A DNA stretch of 64,000 nt from assembly GCF_001296045.1 (NCBI RefSeq), contig NZ_LJHS01000018.1:1-64000 (forward strand), written 5' to 3'. The stretch's first letter is position 1. Every line of letters starts with the position of its first letter. Below the pieces are notes generated by a model. The model had not been told where the DNA came from. It did no database searches and saw only the letters and a list, made by a program, of their open reading frames with translations. This document shows positions 45,372 to 54,586 of this stretch, piece by piece. This DNA is from Rhizobium sp. AAP43. GTDB taxonomy: Bacteria > Pseudomonadota > Alphaproteobacteria > Rhizobiales > Rhizobiaceae. Made by a program: the position numbers and the translations under genes.

Positions 45372-46139
45372 ATGCAGCAGGCCCGAGACGAAGATATTCC
45401 CGCAAGTGAAGGGACTATCGGATCCCATCACGCCTCAGGCGACGAGCCGCCGGTTTTCAATCTTCCGGTCTCGGTGCTCGTCTCGCTTGTATTGATCATT
45501 GCGATCTACTGTCTGCAGGCCCTTGTTCTTCCAGTCGACATGAGTACCTGGATCTCGGTTGAATTCGGCTTTTCCCCGATCCGCTATCTGTATCCGCTTG
45601 ATGAACAGTCGCTAGCCTGGCTCTGGTCACCCGTCACCTATTCCTTGCTGCATGGCGGCTGGGAGCATCTGGCCTTTAACAGCCTTTGGTTAGCCGCCTT
45701 CGGAACCCCCGTGGCACGCCGTATCGGTGGCGTCCGGTTTACTCTCTTGTGGGTCGTTTCAGCTGCGGCAGGGGCGGCCCTGCATCTTGTCGTCAATTGG
45801 GGCGAGCCATCCCTGATGGTCGGCGCCTCGGCTGTCATCTCGGCGCTTATGGGGGCGGCTTGCCGCTTTGCCTTTGGTGCGCACCGCCAACTCGCGGCAA
45901 GGACTGGCCGAAGCGTGCCGCTTCTGAGCGTGGTCTCTGCATTGAAGGACAGGACAGTCCGGGTGTTCATCCTGGTCTGGTTTATCGGCAATGTTGCGGT
46001 TGCCGTTGGCGTCCCATTGATGGGAGAAGGCTCCGCCGCCATTGCCTGGGATGCCCATATCGGCGGGTTTGTTCTTGGCTTCTTCGGTCTGGCTCTGTTC
46101 GATAGAAAGCTCAATCCAGGTTTCTCCCCTGAATTTTAG
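45372..46139 (+). CDS. Rhomboid family intramembrane serine protease
   Basis: A 255-residue membrane protein with six or so membrane segments. Rhomboid motifs: GGWEHLAFNSLWLAAFG (conserved H..N), the nucleophile in VGASAVISALMGA (Ser), and the catalytic His in WDAHIGGFVLGF. The N-terminal 30 residues are soluble and acidic. GAGGATATGTG lies just before the ATG at 45372; upstream starts lack such a site. Substrate unknown. Confidence 0.92.
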   Translation: MQQARDEDIPASEGTIGSHHASGDEPPVFNLPVSVLVSLVLIIAIYCLQALVLPVDMSTWISVEFGFSPIRYLYPLDEQSLAWLWSPVTYSLLHGGWEHLAFNSLWLAAFGTPVARRIGGVRFTLLWVVSAAAGAALHLVVNWGEPSLMVGASAVISALMGAACRFAFGAHRQLAARTGRSVPLLSVVSALKDRTVRVFILVWFIGNVAVAVGVPLMGEGSAAIAWDAHIGGFVLGFFGLALFDRKLNPGFSPEF

Positions 46140-46234
46140 AGATGTTGCATTCTCTTGAGGTTCGATGCACCATCTGCGAGATCGACGGATGAGGAGGGTG
46201 TCCGGTCGTATCAGCGCTTCAAATGGAGGAAAGA

Positions 46235-46669
46235 ATGACTGCATCTGCCAGGAGCATTCTCGAACAGAAGGGCCGCAATGTTTTGACCATCGGCCCGAAC
46301 GTCACGCTCGGAGAAGCGGCCCGTACACTTGAGGAGAACAAGATCGGTGCCGTTGTCGTGGTCGGAATGGAAAGCAGGATCGTTGGCATCTTCACCGAAC
46401 GCGACGTCGTCCGGGCAATCGGCACGACCGGCCGGGACGCCTTCGATGAACCGGTATCTGCCTACATGACGGCCAATGTCTACCGGTGCAAGGAAGAAAC
46501 CACAGTCAACGAGCTGATGGAGATAATGTCGTCGCGGCGTTTCAGGCACGTGCCTGTCGAGAGTGACGGCAAGCTTTCGGGCATCATTTCGATTGGTGAC
46601 GTGGTGAAGTCCCGCATTCGCGAAGTCGAAGCGGAGGCCGAGCACATCAAGGCCTACATCGCTGGATAA
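46235..46669 (+). CDS. CBS-domain pair protein
   Basis: A 144-residue protein made of two CBS motifs (a Bateman module), IGPNVTLGEAARTLEENKIGAVVV and CKEETTVNELMEIMSSRRFRHVPV. Such modules bind adenosyl ligands such as AMP, ATP or SAM and usually regulate a partner. GGAGG sits 6 bases before the ATG. The gene is 95 bases after the rhomboid gene and convergent with the patatin gene. Confidence 0.9.
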   Translation: MTASARSILEQKGRNVLTIGPNVTLGEAARTLEENKIGAVVVVGMESRIVGIFTERDVVRAIGTTGRDAFDEPVSAYMTANVYRCKEETTVNELMEIMSSRRFRHVPVESDGKLSGIISIGDVVKSRIREVEAEAEHIKAYIAG

Positions 46670-46678
46670 GGCACGCGG

Positions 46679-46699
46679 GGCGCCAGCCGGTCTGGCGCC
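46679..46699. terminator. Hairpin between convergent CBS and patatin genes
   Basis: GGCGCCAG, CCGGT and CTGGCGCC form a perfect 8-bp stem 10 bases after the CBS stop and ending right at the patatin stop. T-runs are missing on both strands. Confidence 0.5.
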
Positions 46700-47656
46700 T
46701 CAGCGCAGGATGGCGTCCTGCATACGGCGAATTTCGCCAACGCGAACCTTGGCTTCCTGATAGCCGCGGTCGATTGCTTCCCCTGCACGGTGGAATTCCG
46801 AAAGCCCGATATCGCTGAGCCTTGGATGGAGCGCAAGATCCGGCGGATCGCCGGCAAGCCGCGCCCGTGAAATCCGGTCCTGAATGATGTTGAACGCCTG
46901 CACCATGACGCCGGTCAGTCCGACGCGCTTGGGGTCCCGGGTCTGTGGTGTCTCCGCTGTCTCGCGAGTCGCGACATGCTTGACCACCGCGGAGCGGCCA
47001 AAGACGTCGTAGTTGAGGTTTACCGCCATCACCAGCGCCTGTTCATTGGCGCGGCAAACAGACACTGGCACGGGATTGACCAGTGCACCGTCGATCAGGG
47101 TGCGGTTGTTGCAGCGAACTGGTTCGAAAATGCCGGGCAGGGCGTAGGAAGCCCTGAGCGCCGTGATCAGGTCACCCCCACCGATCCACACTTCGTGACC
47201 GCTGTTGAGTTCCGAAGCCACCGCAATAAATGGCTTGGGCAGGTCTTCGATCGTCAGACCTTCCAGATGCTCCTGCATTCGCTTGGTCAGACGCATACCG
47301 CCAAGTAGACCGCCGCCACCGATGGTGAGATCAAGCAGGGATGCGATCCGGCGCATGGTCAGTGACCGCGCAAATGTCTCAAGCTCGTCAAGCTTGCCGG
47401 CAAGATAGCAGCCGCCAACCAGGGCGCCGATTGAGGTCCCCGCAATCATGCCGACCTCAATGCCTTCTTCATCCAGAGCGCGAAGGACACCAATATGGGC
47501 CCAGCCACGGGCAGCACCACCGCCCAGGGCGAGCGCCAGGGCAGGCTTGCCAGATGTTTCGACAGGTTTTGTTAAGTGCCCTGCTGATTCGATGGGTTGC
47601 GAGGACGTCTCCGCCATCGGGGCGCCACCGCCTGACATGAAATTCCAGTTCAGCAT
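46700..47656 (-). CDS. Patatin-like phospholipase
   Basis: A 318-residue protein of the RssA/NTE type. Catalytic dyad elements: oxyanion loop GGGAARGWAHIG (about residues 46-57), nucleophile GTSIG, and the Asp in DGALVNPVPV. ATG at 47656 has GGGG five bases upstream. The roughly 40 residues before the domain have no signal peptide, so it acts at the inner face of the membrane or in the cytoplasm. Substrate and role unknown. Confidence 0.9.
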   Translation of the reverse strand: MLNWNFMSGGGAPMAETSSQPIESAGHLTKPVETSGKPALALALGGGAARGWAHIGVLRALDEEGIEVGMIAGTSIGALVGGCYLAGKLDELETFARSLTMRRIASLLDLTIGGGGLLGGMRLTKRMQEHLEGLTIEDLPKPFIAVASELNSGHEVWIGGGDLITALRASYALPGIFEPVRCNNRTLIDGALVNPVPVSVCRANEQALVMAVNLNYDVFGRSAVVKHVATRETAETPQTRDPKRVGLTGVMVQAFNIIQDRISRARLAGDPPDLALHPRLSDIGLSEFHRAGEAIDRGYQEAKVRVGEIRRMQDAILR

Positions 47657-47740
47657 TGGTCCCCGTCCCGAAACAAAACACCCGACCTCGATTAGGCCAC
47701 TGTCTGCTTACGAAATCGTTAGGGAAAGAGTTCGACGGAA

Positions 47741-48202
47741 TCAGGACTTTGTTTCGGCATAGACCGACAAGGGGTCGAAATGCCGATGATCATCGGCGAC
47801 TTCAAGCCTCGCTTCGCCGCCGTCGATGACGGTTCGACGATAGAAGCAGGAGCGACGGCCGGTATGGCATGTTGCGTCGTGTCCAGCCACTTCCACCATG
47901 AGCCACACCGCATCCTGGTCGCAGTCGACGCGGATTTCCTTGACCGACTGCAGGTTCCCCGAGCTTTCGCCCTTTTTCCAGATCTTGCCGCGCGAGCGAC
48001 TGTAGTAATGGCCGATTCCGGTTCGCAGCGTCAGTTGCAGAGCCTCGTCATTCATGTGCGCTACCATCAGGAGATGGCCATCCCGCGCATCCGTAACTAC
48101 GGCGGTGACCAATCCCTTCTCGTCGAACTTGGGGGTAAGGACCAGCCCTTCCTCAAGCACAGCCTTATCCGGCGAGGGAGGTGAAAACTGCGGCGCCGTC
48201 AT
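47741..48202 (-). CDS. hisI: Phosphoribosyl-AMP cyclohydrolase
   Basis: A 153-residue enzyme opening the adenine ring of phosphoribosyl-AMP in histidine synthesis. Conserved: [49 protein letters not shown], and [11 protein letters not shown] with the zinc cysteines and magnesium site. The his fusion with HisE is absent, as usual in alphaproteobacteria. It lies between patatin and folE. Confidence 0.95.
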   Translation of the reverse strand: MTAPQFSPPSPDKAVLEEGLVLTPKFDEKGLVTAVVTDARDGHLLMVAHMNDEALQLTLRTGIGHYYSRSRGKIWKKGESSGNLQSVKEIRVDCDQDAVWLMVEVAGHDATCHTGRRSCFYRRTVIDGGEARLEVADDHRHFDPLSVYAETKS

Positions 48203-48238
48203 GAAAATCTCTTTCTGCTATTTGGATCGCTGCCGACC

Positions 48239-48844
48239 TTACCGGCTGCGAACCATCGACATGAAGCGGGCCTGTTCCGCAGCATTATCCTGGAACGAAC
48301 CCTTGAATGTCGTGGTCAACGTGGTTGAGCCCGTCTTCTGTATCCCGCGCATCGCCATGCACATGTGTTCGGCTTCAAGGAAGACGGCAACCCCCCTTGG
48401 CTGAAGTGTCTCGTCAATCGCCTGAGCGATCTGCGCCGTCATGTTTTCCTGGGTCTGTAGGCGCTTTGCGAAAACATCGACGATGCGGGCGATCTTCGAC
48501 AAGCCGAGAACACGACCATTCGGCAGATAGCCGACATGCGCCTTGCCCATGACTGGCAGCATATGGTGCTCGCAATGCGAGAAGAAGGTGATGTCGCGCA
48601 CAAGGACCATGTCGTTGTAGCCGCCAACTTCCTCGAATGTCCGACCCAGAACATCGTCGATATCGGCTCCGTAGCCGGAAAACAGTTCCGCATAGGCTTT
48701 TGCAACGCGGGAAGGCGTGTCGAGCAGCCCCTCGCGTTCCGGGTCGTCTCCGGCCCACAGCAGCAGGGTGCGCACGGCTTCCTCCGCTTCCTCGCGTGAC
48801 GGGCGGCGCGGTTCGGTGGTCAGCTTCTTGACGATGGCGTCCAT
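48239..48844 (-). CDS. folE: GTP cyclohydrolase I
   Basis: A 201-residue enzyme making dihydroneopterin triphosphate from GTP, the first step of folate synthesis. [37 protein letters not shown] contains the zinc Cys and catalytic His; CMAMRGIQK(T)GS carries the other zinc Cys. The start at 48844 (MDAIVKKL) matches the family length and has GGAG upstream; ATG at 48922 would add a basic leader. Followed by hisI after 36 bases on the same strand. Confidence 0.95.
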   Translation of the reverse strand: MDAIVKKLTTEPRRPSREEAEEAVRTLLLWAGDDPEREGLLDTPSRVAKAYAELFSGYGADIDDVLGRTFEEVGGYNDMVLVRDITFFSHCEHHMLPVMGKAHVGYLPNGRVLGLSKIARIVDVFAKRLQTQENMTAQIAQAIDETLQPRGVAVFLEAEHMCMAMRGIQKTGSTTLTTTFKGSFQDNAAEQARFMSMVRSR

Positions 48845-49113
48845 GCCCTTGGTCTCCCGATCCCGATCCTTTCGGGTCGCTTGTTTGGCTATGCCGGAAT
48901 TCAAAAGTTCAATGCGGCTCATAGTGCAAATCCCGTATCGAGGTCTAGCTCTTCGGGGCATCCAGTCGAGTGCGCTTCGGTATTTGTGAAACCGCGCCCG
49001 GACAGATATAATCGTGCACGACCTCCAGTTAAAGGTACCAACTGCGACCTGAGGTCTGGGACATCGACCGTTATGCTCCCTATATACGGCTTGAAACCCA
49101 AGGCGGATTGATC

Positions 49114-49560
49114 ATGGACGACATCTACAACACCAAGATCCTCGAATTTGCAGGCAATATTGGACGGATCGGAAAGCTGGCTGACGCACAGGCAGTTGCC
49201 GAGAAGCATTCCAAGCTCTGCGGGTCACGCGTCAAAGTCTATCTCTGTCTCGACAAAGGGGTCGTGAGCGACTTCTCCCATGAGGTCAAGGCCTGCGCGC
49301 TCGGGCAGGCCTCGTCCGGGATCATGGCGCGCCACGTCATTGGGGCCACGCCGCAGGAGTTGCGGCAGGCACGTCTGGAGATGCTGGCCATGCTCAAGGA
49401 AGACGGCGAAGGCCCCGCCGGCCGCTTTGAGGATATGCGTTTCCTGAAGCCTGTACGGGACTATAAGGCACGCCACGCTTCGACCATGCTCACTTTCGAT
49501 GCCGTGGTCGATTGCCTCAATCAAATCGAAAGCGAGACGGCATCGGCGCGGGCTGTTTGA
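49114..49560 (+). CDS. IscU/NifU-like iron-sulfur scaffold family protein
   Basis: A 148-residue protein of the SufU/IscU fold. Cysteines at 36 (KLCGS), 61 (VKACALGQASSG) and near 134 correspond to the scaffold Cys trio, but the Asp next to the first Cys in IscU (CGD) is Ser here. It may assemble or carry a cluster. AAGGCGG precedes the ATG at 49114. The yidD fusion gene follows two bases after its stop, and may be translationally coupled to it. Confidence 0.85.
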   Translation: MDDIYNTKILEFAGNIGRIGKLADAQAVAEKHSKLCGSRVKVYLCLDKGVVSDFSHEVKACALGQASSGIMARHVIGATPQELRQARLEMLAMLKEDGEGPAGRFEDMRFLKPVRDYKARHASTMLTFDAVVDCLNQIESETASARAV

Positions 49561-49561
49561 G

Positions 49562-50305
49562 ATGTGCGAGGCGCCTCAATGTGGCCAACGCACGCCGCCC
49601 GACACGCGACGCAGCCGAAATTTTTCCGGCCCGTTTCGTAAGACACCTGACCGGATTTTCGGTACCGGGCTGATTCGGCTCTATCAATTGACACTCTCCA
49701 GTGTGATCGGCAGTTCGTGCCGGCACTCGCCGACATGTTCCGAATATGGATATGAAGCCATAGCCCGCCACGGACTCTGGTCAGGCGGTTGGCTGACCTT
49801 GTTCCGTGTGTCCAGGTGCGGTCCGGGTGGAAGTTGGGGTTTTAATCCTGTACCGCCGCGCCTTGATAACGAATATCGATGGTGGAAGCCTTGGTCGCTC
49901 TGGACCGTTGGTCGCAAATCGAAAGAAAGCGTGACTGTCATGCCGAATGCCGCCTTTGACCCTGTCCGTCAGTTGATTGACTTCCATGCGGCGATCAATC
50001 GCCTTGATTATGAGTGGATCGAACAGGCCTTTGCGGAGGATGCCGCTTATATCTCCGCGGGAACCGGCTCGAAGGTCGGGCGCGATGCTATTCTGGTCGC
50101 CTTCCGTGCCTACTTTGAGACCTACCCGGACCAGATCGCCTGGAATGATCGCGTCGAGCAGGTCGATTCCCATGTGGCGCGCTCCTACTGGAACCTGAAA
50201 GCCACCCATGCCCAGACCGGCCAGCCGCTGGAGCGGACCGGCGTCGAGACGATCGAATTCGATCACGAGGGACGCATCATCAAGGTTCTGGTCGAGGATC
50301 GCTGA
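49562..50305 (+). CDS. yidD: YidD fused in frame to an NTF2/SnoaL-like domain
   Basis: A 247-residue open reading frame. Residues 1 to about 125 are a YidD (membrane protein insertion efficiency factor) domain with GLIRLYQLTLS, the cysteine motif CRHSPTCSEYGYEAI and FRVSRCGPGGSWGFNPVP. Residues 127 to 247 form an NTF2-like (SnoaL-type) domain (AAFDPVRQLIDFHAAINRLDYEWIE, then TGVETIEFDHEGRI). A Met at residue 127 (base 49940) begins the second part exactly, but no good ribosome site precedes it. YidD alone is usually 70-125 residues. The frame is open across the junction; either a fusion or two genes whose separating stop was lost. Confidence 0.75.
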   Translation: MCEAPQCGQRTPPDTRRSRNFSGPFRKTPDRIFGTGLIRLYQLTLSSVIGSSCRHSPTCSEYGYEAIARHGLWSGGWLTLFRVSRCGPGGSWGFNPVPPRLDNEYRWWKPWSLWTVGRKSKESVTVMPNAAFDPVRQLIDFHAAINRLDYEWIEQAFAEDAAYISAGTGSKVGRDAILVAFRAYFETYPDQIAWNDRVEQVDSHVARSYWNLKATHAQTGQPLERTGVETIEFDHEGRIIKVLVEDR

Positions 50306-50462
50306 AAAGCGTCGCGACATCGCGGCTTACCCGGCAATTCTTTCCATTTGTCTCCGCTGGCGTTGGCAAGGCCTGCATCGGGGAGACCTTTTCGCCCATT
50401 GCGCCCAATCTGTAAGATCCTTTACTCAGCAGCGCTTTCAGCCTATCAAGCGCGCGTTCATG

Positions 50463-50510
50463 GCGGGGATTGAAATCCCGCAAATTTCACCACCCGCATT
50501 CGTTGGCGGG
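50463..50510 (+). promoter_or_regulatory. thrS leader with two alternative hairpins
   Basis: Four short arms follow each other: GCGGG (from 50463), CCCGC (to 50481), CCCGC (50493-50497) and GCGGG (50506-50510). Arms 1-2 and 3-4 form two hairpins, but 1-3 or 2-4 pairing is equally possible, giving mutually exclusive structures about 20 bases before the thrS start. An RNA switch is plausible; the trigger is unknown. Confidence 0.4.
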
Positions 50511-50529
50511 ACTGGATCAGGAGACGTTT

Positions 50530-52527
50530 ATGTCCGCTTCCGTATCTCTCACTTTCCCCGATGGCTCCATTCGCCAGTATGACGCCGGCACGACTGGCGC
50601 AGCCGTTGCCGAATCGATCTCCAAGTCGCTGGCCAAGAAGGCTGTTGCGATTGCGCTCGATGGCACGCTGCGCGACCTGTCTGACCCTGTCGTCGATGGC
50701 GCAATCGAGATCGTCACCCGCACCGACCCACGCGCCATCGAACTCATTCGCCATGACGCGGCCCATGTCATGGCTGAAGCCGTGCAGGAACTGTGGCCCG
50801 GGACCCAGGTCACCATCGGTCCGGTGATCGAGAACGGATTCTACTACGATTTCGCCAAGGACGAACCCTTCACGCCCGACGATCTGCCCAAGATCGAAAA
50901 GCGGATGAAGGAGATCATCCAGCGCAACAAGCCCTTCACCAAGGAGATCTGGTCGCGCGACAAGGCGAAGGAAGTCTTTGCCTCCAAGGGCGAGAAGTAC
51001 AAGGTCGAACTGGTCGATGCCATCCCAGCGGACCAGGATCTCAAGATCTACTACCAGGGCGACTGGTTCGATCTCTGCCGTGGGCCGCATATGGCGTCCA
51101 CCGGGCAGATCGGCATGGCGTTCAAGCTGATGAAGGTGGCCGGCGCCTATTGGCGCGGTGACAGCAACAATCCCATGCTGACCCGCATCTACGGCACGGC
51201 CTTTGCCGAGCAGGAGCAGCTCGACAATTATCTCCATATTCTCGCAGAAGCCGAAAAGCGCGATCACCGCAAGCTTGGCCGCGAAATGGATCTCTTCCAT
51301 TTCCAGGAAGAGGGCCCAGGCGTCGTCTTCTGGCACGGCAAGGGCTGGCGCATGTTCCAGACCCTGACTTCCTACATGCGCCGTCGTCTCGAAGGCACCT
51401 ATGAGGAAGTGAATGCACCGCAGGTGCTCGACAAGTCGTTGTGGGAAACCTCCGGCCACTGGGGCTGGTACCAGGAAAACATGTTTGCCGTAAAATCGGC
51501 CCATGCCTTCACCCATCCCGACGACAAGGAAGCCGACCAGAAGGTCTTCGCCTTGAAGCCGATGAACTGCCCGGGTCACGTGCAGATTTTCAAGCACGGC
51601 TTGAAGTCTTACCGCGAGCTTCCGGTCCGTCTCGCCGAATTCGGCAATGTTCACCGCTATGAGGCCTCTGGTGCGCTTCACGGCCTGATGCGCGTTCGGG
51701 GCTTCACCCAGGACGATGCGCACGTCTTCTGCACGGAAGAGCAGATGGCGGCCGAATGCCTGCGCATCAACGAGCTGATTCTGTCTGTCTATGAGGACTT
51801 CGGCTTCAACGAGATCGTCGTGAAGCTCTCGACCCGTCCGGAAAAGCGCGTCGGGTCCGACGAGCTCTGGGATCGCGCCGAAAGCGTGATGATGGACGTC
51901 CTGAAGCAGATCGAGGAACAGTCCGGCGGACGCATCAAGACCGGCATCCTGCCGGGCGAGGGCGCTTTCTACGGTCCGAAGTTCGAATACACGCTCCGCG
52001 ATGCCATCGGCCGTGAATGGCAGTGCGGCACGACTCAGGTTGACTTCAACCTGCCGGAACGATTCGGTGCCTTCTACATCGACCAGAACTCGGAAAAGGT
52101 TCAGCCGGTCATGATCCACCGCGCCATCTGCGGCTCAATGGAGCGTTTCCTCGGCATCCTGATCGAGAACTTTGCCGGCCACATGCCACTCTGGTTCGCA
52201 CCGCTGCAGGTCGTGGTCGCCACGATCACGTCGGATGCTGATGATTATGGTCGCGAGGTTGCCGAACAGCTGCGCGATGCGGGCCTGCAGGTTGAGACCG
52301 ACTTCCGCAACGAGAAGATCAACTACAAGGTCCGCGAGCATTCGGTGACCAAGGTTCCGGTGATCATCGTCTGCGGAAAGCGCGAGGCAGAGGAAAAGAC
52401 CGTCAACATCCGTCGCCTCGGTTCTCAGGAACAGGTGTCGATGCCGCTTGCCGAAGCGATCGCGGCCCTGTCTGGCGAGGCAACGCCGCCGGACGTCAAG
52501 CGAAAGCTTGCACGCAGGCTTGCTTAA
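50530..52527 (+). CDS. thrS: Threonine-tRNA ligase
   Basis: A 665-residue class II aminoacyl-tRNA synthetase. N-terminal TGS domain (1-65), editing domain with [11 protein letters not shown] and [13 protein letters not shown], catalytic core with motif 2 and the zinc Cys/His ([10 protein letters not shown], and His residues in [14 protein letters not shown]), and a C-terminal anticodon domain (VKRKLARR end). AGGAG is 7 bases before the ATG at 50530. A leader with competing hairpins lies just upstream; two strong hairpins follow the stop. Confidence 0.97.
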   Translation: MSASVSLTFPDGSIRQYDAGTTGAAVAESISKSLAKKAVAIALDGTLRDLSDPVVDGAIEIVTRTDPRAIELIRHDAAHVMAEAVQELWPGTQVTIGPVIENGFYYDFAKDEPFTPDDLPKIEKRMKEIIQRNKPFTKEIWSRDKAKEVFASKGEKYKVELVDAIPADQDLKIYYQGDWFDLCRGPHMASTGQIGMAFKLMKVAGAYWRGDSNNPMLTRIYGTAFAEQEQLDNYLHILAEAEKRDHRKLGREMDLFHFQEEGPGVVFWHGKGWRMFQTLTSYMRRRLEGTYEEVNAPQVLDKSLWETSGHWGWYQENMFAVKSAHAFTHPDDKEADQKVFALKPMNCPGHVQIFKHGLKSYRELPVRLAEFGNVHRYEASGALHGLMRVRGFTQDDAHVFCTEEQMAAECLRINELILSVYEDFGFNEIVVKLSTRPEKRVGSDELWDRAESVMMDVLKQIEEQSGGRIKTGILPGEGAFYGPKFEYTLRDAIGREWQCGTTQVDFNLPERFGAFYIDQNSEKVQPVMIHRAICGSMERFLGILIENFAGHMPLWFAPLQVVVATITSDADDYGREVAEQLRDAGLQVETDFRNEKINYKVREHSVTKVPVIIVCGKREAEEKTVNIRRLGSQEQVSMPLAEAIAALSGEATPPDVKRKLARRLA

Positions 52528-52534
52528 GACATAC

Positions 52535-52568
52535 CGTCTGACAGGAACCTCATCGTTCCTGTCAGACG
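52535..52568 (+). terminator. Perfect 14-bp hairpin after thrS
   Basis: CGTCTGACAGGAAC, CTCATC and the exact 14-base complement, starting 8 bases after the thrS stop. No T-run follows; instead a second hairpin begins at once. Confidence 0.7.
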
Positions 52569-52597
52569 ACTGTCATGCAAATTGCATATGACAGTCG
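52567..52597 (+). repeat. Second nested dyad after thrS
   Basis: CGACTGTCAT (52567-52576) is complementary to ATGACAGTCG (52588-52597), and the interior holds a further small dyad (ATGCAAATTGCAT). Together with the preceding hairpin this makes a tandem double stem in the 99-base gap before the acyltransferase gene. Confidence 0.6.
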
Positions 52598-52626
52598 GAT
52601 GAAGAAGGTCGCAGCCGAGGTCTCCC

Positions 52627-53481
52627 GTGAAGTTCAAGGAACTGTCTTATGCCAACGAGCGTGATCCGCGCCTGAAGCGCTGGTTCATACGGTCGATCGA
52701 GGGGCTGTCGGGTCGTGATCGCTTCACCCGGCTTTACGACCTCTGGCGTCACGACATCGTTGGTAAGACCGATCGCGTGTTCGGCAAGATGCTTGACCTG
52801 ATCGACGTGGACCTGAAGGTTCACGGCACCTGGCCACCCGCTGAGCTGCCGACAGGGCCCGTGGTGATGATCGCCAATCATCCCTTCGGTATTGGCGACG
52901 GGATCGCCGTTCTGGCCCTGGCCGAGCAATTGGGGAGGCCGTTCCGCGTTCTGATCAATGACGAATTGCTGAAGGTGCCGGAGATGGCACCGTATTCTCT
53001 TCCTGTTTCTTTCGAGGAAACCAAGGAGGCTTTGGCGATCAACATGCGCACCCGCCATGAAGCGCTTCGCCTGCTGCAGGAAGGCGTGACAATCATCGTT
53101 TTCCCGGCCGGCGGCGTCGCGACGGCGAAAAAAGGCTTCGGCCGCGCCGAGGATTTGCCCTGGAAGATGTTCCCTGCAAAGCTGGTGCAGTCGGCTAAGG
53201 CGGATGTTCTGCCGATCTTCTTCGAGGGGCAGAATGGTCGCCTGTTCCACCTTGCCAGCAAGATCTCGCTGACGCTGCGTATCTCTCTGTTGATTCGCGA
53301 ATTCCGCCGCCTGTCTGGTTCCACCATGTCGGCACGCGTTGGTGCAACGATACCTTGGACGGAATTGCGCGAAATAGCAGATCGGAAAGATCTTTTGGCT
53401 CGTCTCTATTCGGCGGTCTTTGTCATGGCACCGCCGCGCAAGGTTCGTGGATTTCGGGCACGTTGGCAGAAGGCCGCCTGA
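52627..53481 (+). CDS. Lysophospholipid acyltransferase family protein
   Basis: A 284-residue PlsC-fold protein. The motif-I segment NHPFGIGDG (His85 and Asp91) has five residues between H and D rather than four, as in the COG3176 putative hemolysin/acyltransferase group; FPAGGV near residue 157 is motif III. It may acylate a lysolipid such as lyso-ornithine lipid, but the substrate is not shown. GTG start with GAGG six bases upstream. No membrane-spanning segment is obvious. Confidence 0.85.
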   Translation: MKFKELSYANERDPRLKRWFIRSIEGLSGRDRFTRLYDLWRHDIVGKTDRVFGKMLDLIDVDLKVHGTWPPAELPTGPVVMIANHPFGIGDGIAVLALAEQLGRPFRVLINDELLKVPEMAPYSLPVSFEETKEALAINMRTRHEALRLLQEGVTIIVFPAGGVATAKKGFGRAEDLPWKMFPAKLVQSAKADVLPIFFEGQNGRLFHLASKISLTLRISLLIREFRRLSGSTMSARVGATIPWTELREIADRKDLLARLYSAVFVMAPPRKVRGFRARWQKAA

Positions 53482-53529
53482 ATAAGTCGTTAGACCAGGG
53501 ATCTTGGGGCTGGAGTGGGTGGATGTGGA

Positions 53530-54486
53530 TCAGTCGAGCAAGAGCTCGACGTCCTGATTGACGCCGGCGACGACTTCGAAATCCTTCTGAAAGATCTCGT
53601 CCTTGTTCCGGGCGATCGCGGTATACTGGCCTTCCGACAAAACCATCACCGGAAAGGCGCTGACACTTTCCGCAACGATATCGCCGCCTGACGTCACGAT
53701 CGACCAGGCCGTATCGGCAATCGCTTCACCGCCTTCGTCGGAGACGAGTTTGAAAGAGACCTGCGAGGCGCGGTGCTGGATTGTCGCCTCCGTCAGCTCG
53801 CCTGCCTCGACCTTGATATCCGCACGGACGACCGCGTTGATTGAGCCATATTCGGAAACGACGTGATAGGTTCCGGCATTGAGGCGAACGATGGTGTTCG
53901 GCCTGATGTCAGCCAGCATCAGTCGTCGCTCGCCGTTCTCTGCCATCTCTGAAGAGTAGATGTCGAAGGTCAGCTGCTTGTCGGAGATCTGCGTGTCTGT
54001 ACCGGATGTCGCGCTGAGCGACAGTCCGCCGGCATTGAGCACCATGACCTGCGTATCGACGTCCTTGTCGACGGCTACGGTCAGCTTTTTCGTGGCGCCG
54101 GCGCGCCCAAACGAGACATTGACGAAATAGTCGCCGGGAGCGAGCTGGAAATCGGCCGACCCACCCTCGGCGCTTGCGAGCAGCGGCAGTTTGCCATCGG
54201 AGCCGGGAATGGGGCTGAAGACGCGCCACGAGAGGCCTGCATTCATCGGGGGGGCCTTATCCGTCAGCTTGGCCTCGAGCTTGACGCTGCGGGTCTGGGT
54301 CATGGCGGCAAGTGCTGCGGGATCCGGAGCCGTGAATGCCTTGATCTTCGGCATCTTGGTTGAGCTATTCAATTGCTTGAATGTCTCAAATGCTTCCTGA
54401 GCAAAAGACACGTGTCCTGCCGCAAGCATCGAAACGATCGCGAGCGAAAAAACTGTGGCAATGCGGAGACGCGGCATGCGGAACAC
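53530..54486 (-). CDS. Periplasmic protein with three beta-sandwich-like repeats
   Basis: A 318-residue exported protein I do not recognise. Signal peptide about 1-29 (ending SFA). The rest shows three repeats of about 80-90 residues, each with L.(P/A/E)G.Y...... followed by a (V/I).(V/A)..(K/E)..(V/T) strand: PGDYFVNVSFGRAGATKKLTV, AGTYHVVSEYGSINAVVRADI and EGQYTAIARNKDEIFQKDFEV. The start is GTG at 54486 or ATG at 54477. The gene stands alone. Confidence 0.75.
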   Translation of the reverse strand: MFRMPRLRIATVFSLAIVSMLAAGHVSFAQEAFETFKQLNSSTKMPKIKAFTAPDPAALAAMTQTRSVKLEAKLTDKAPPMNAGLSWRVFSPIPGSDGKLPLLASAEGGSADFQLAPGDYFVNVSFGRAGATKKLTVAVDKDVDTQVMVLNAGGLSLSATSGTDTQISDKQLTFDIYSSEMAENGERRLMLADIRPNTIVRLNAGTYHVVSEYGSINAVVRADIKVEAGELTEATIQHRASQVSFKLVSDEGGEAIADTAWSIVTSGGDIVAESVSAFPVMVLSEGQYTAIARNKDEIFQKDFEVVAGVNQDVELLLD

Positions 54487-54586
54487 GGTGTGTTGACTTC
54501 CTTCCCGATGGCGGCAAGTTCAAACCGAAGCAGATGGCAATTTCAAGACCTGCCGCCACGCCATGCTACATCTCGGGTGTTTAAAA

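Noticed and set aside
50458-52119. A 553-codon minus-strand frame opposite thrS
   Set aside because: Shadow of thrS; no supporting motif or start site.
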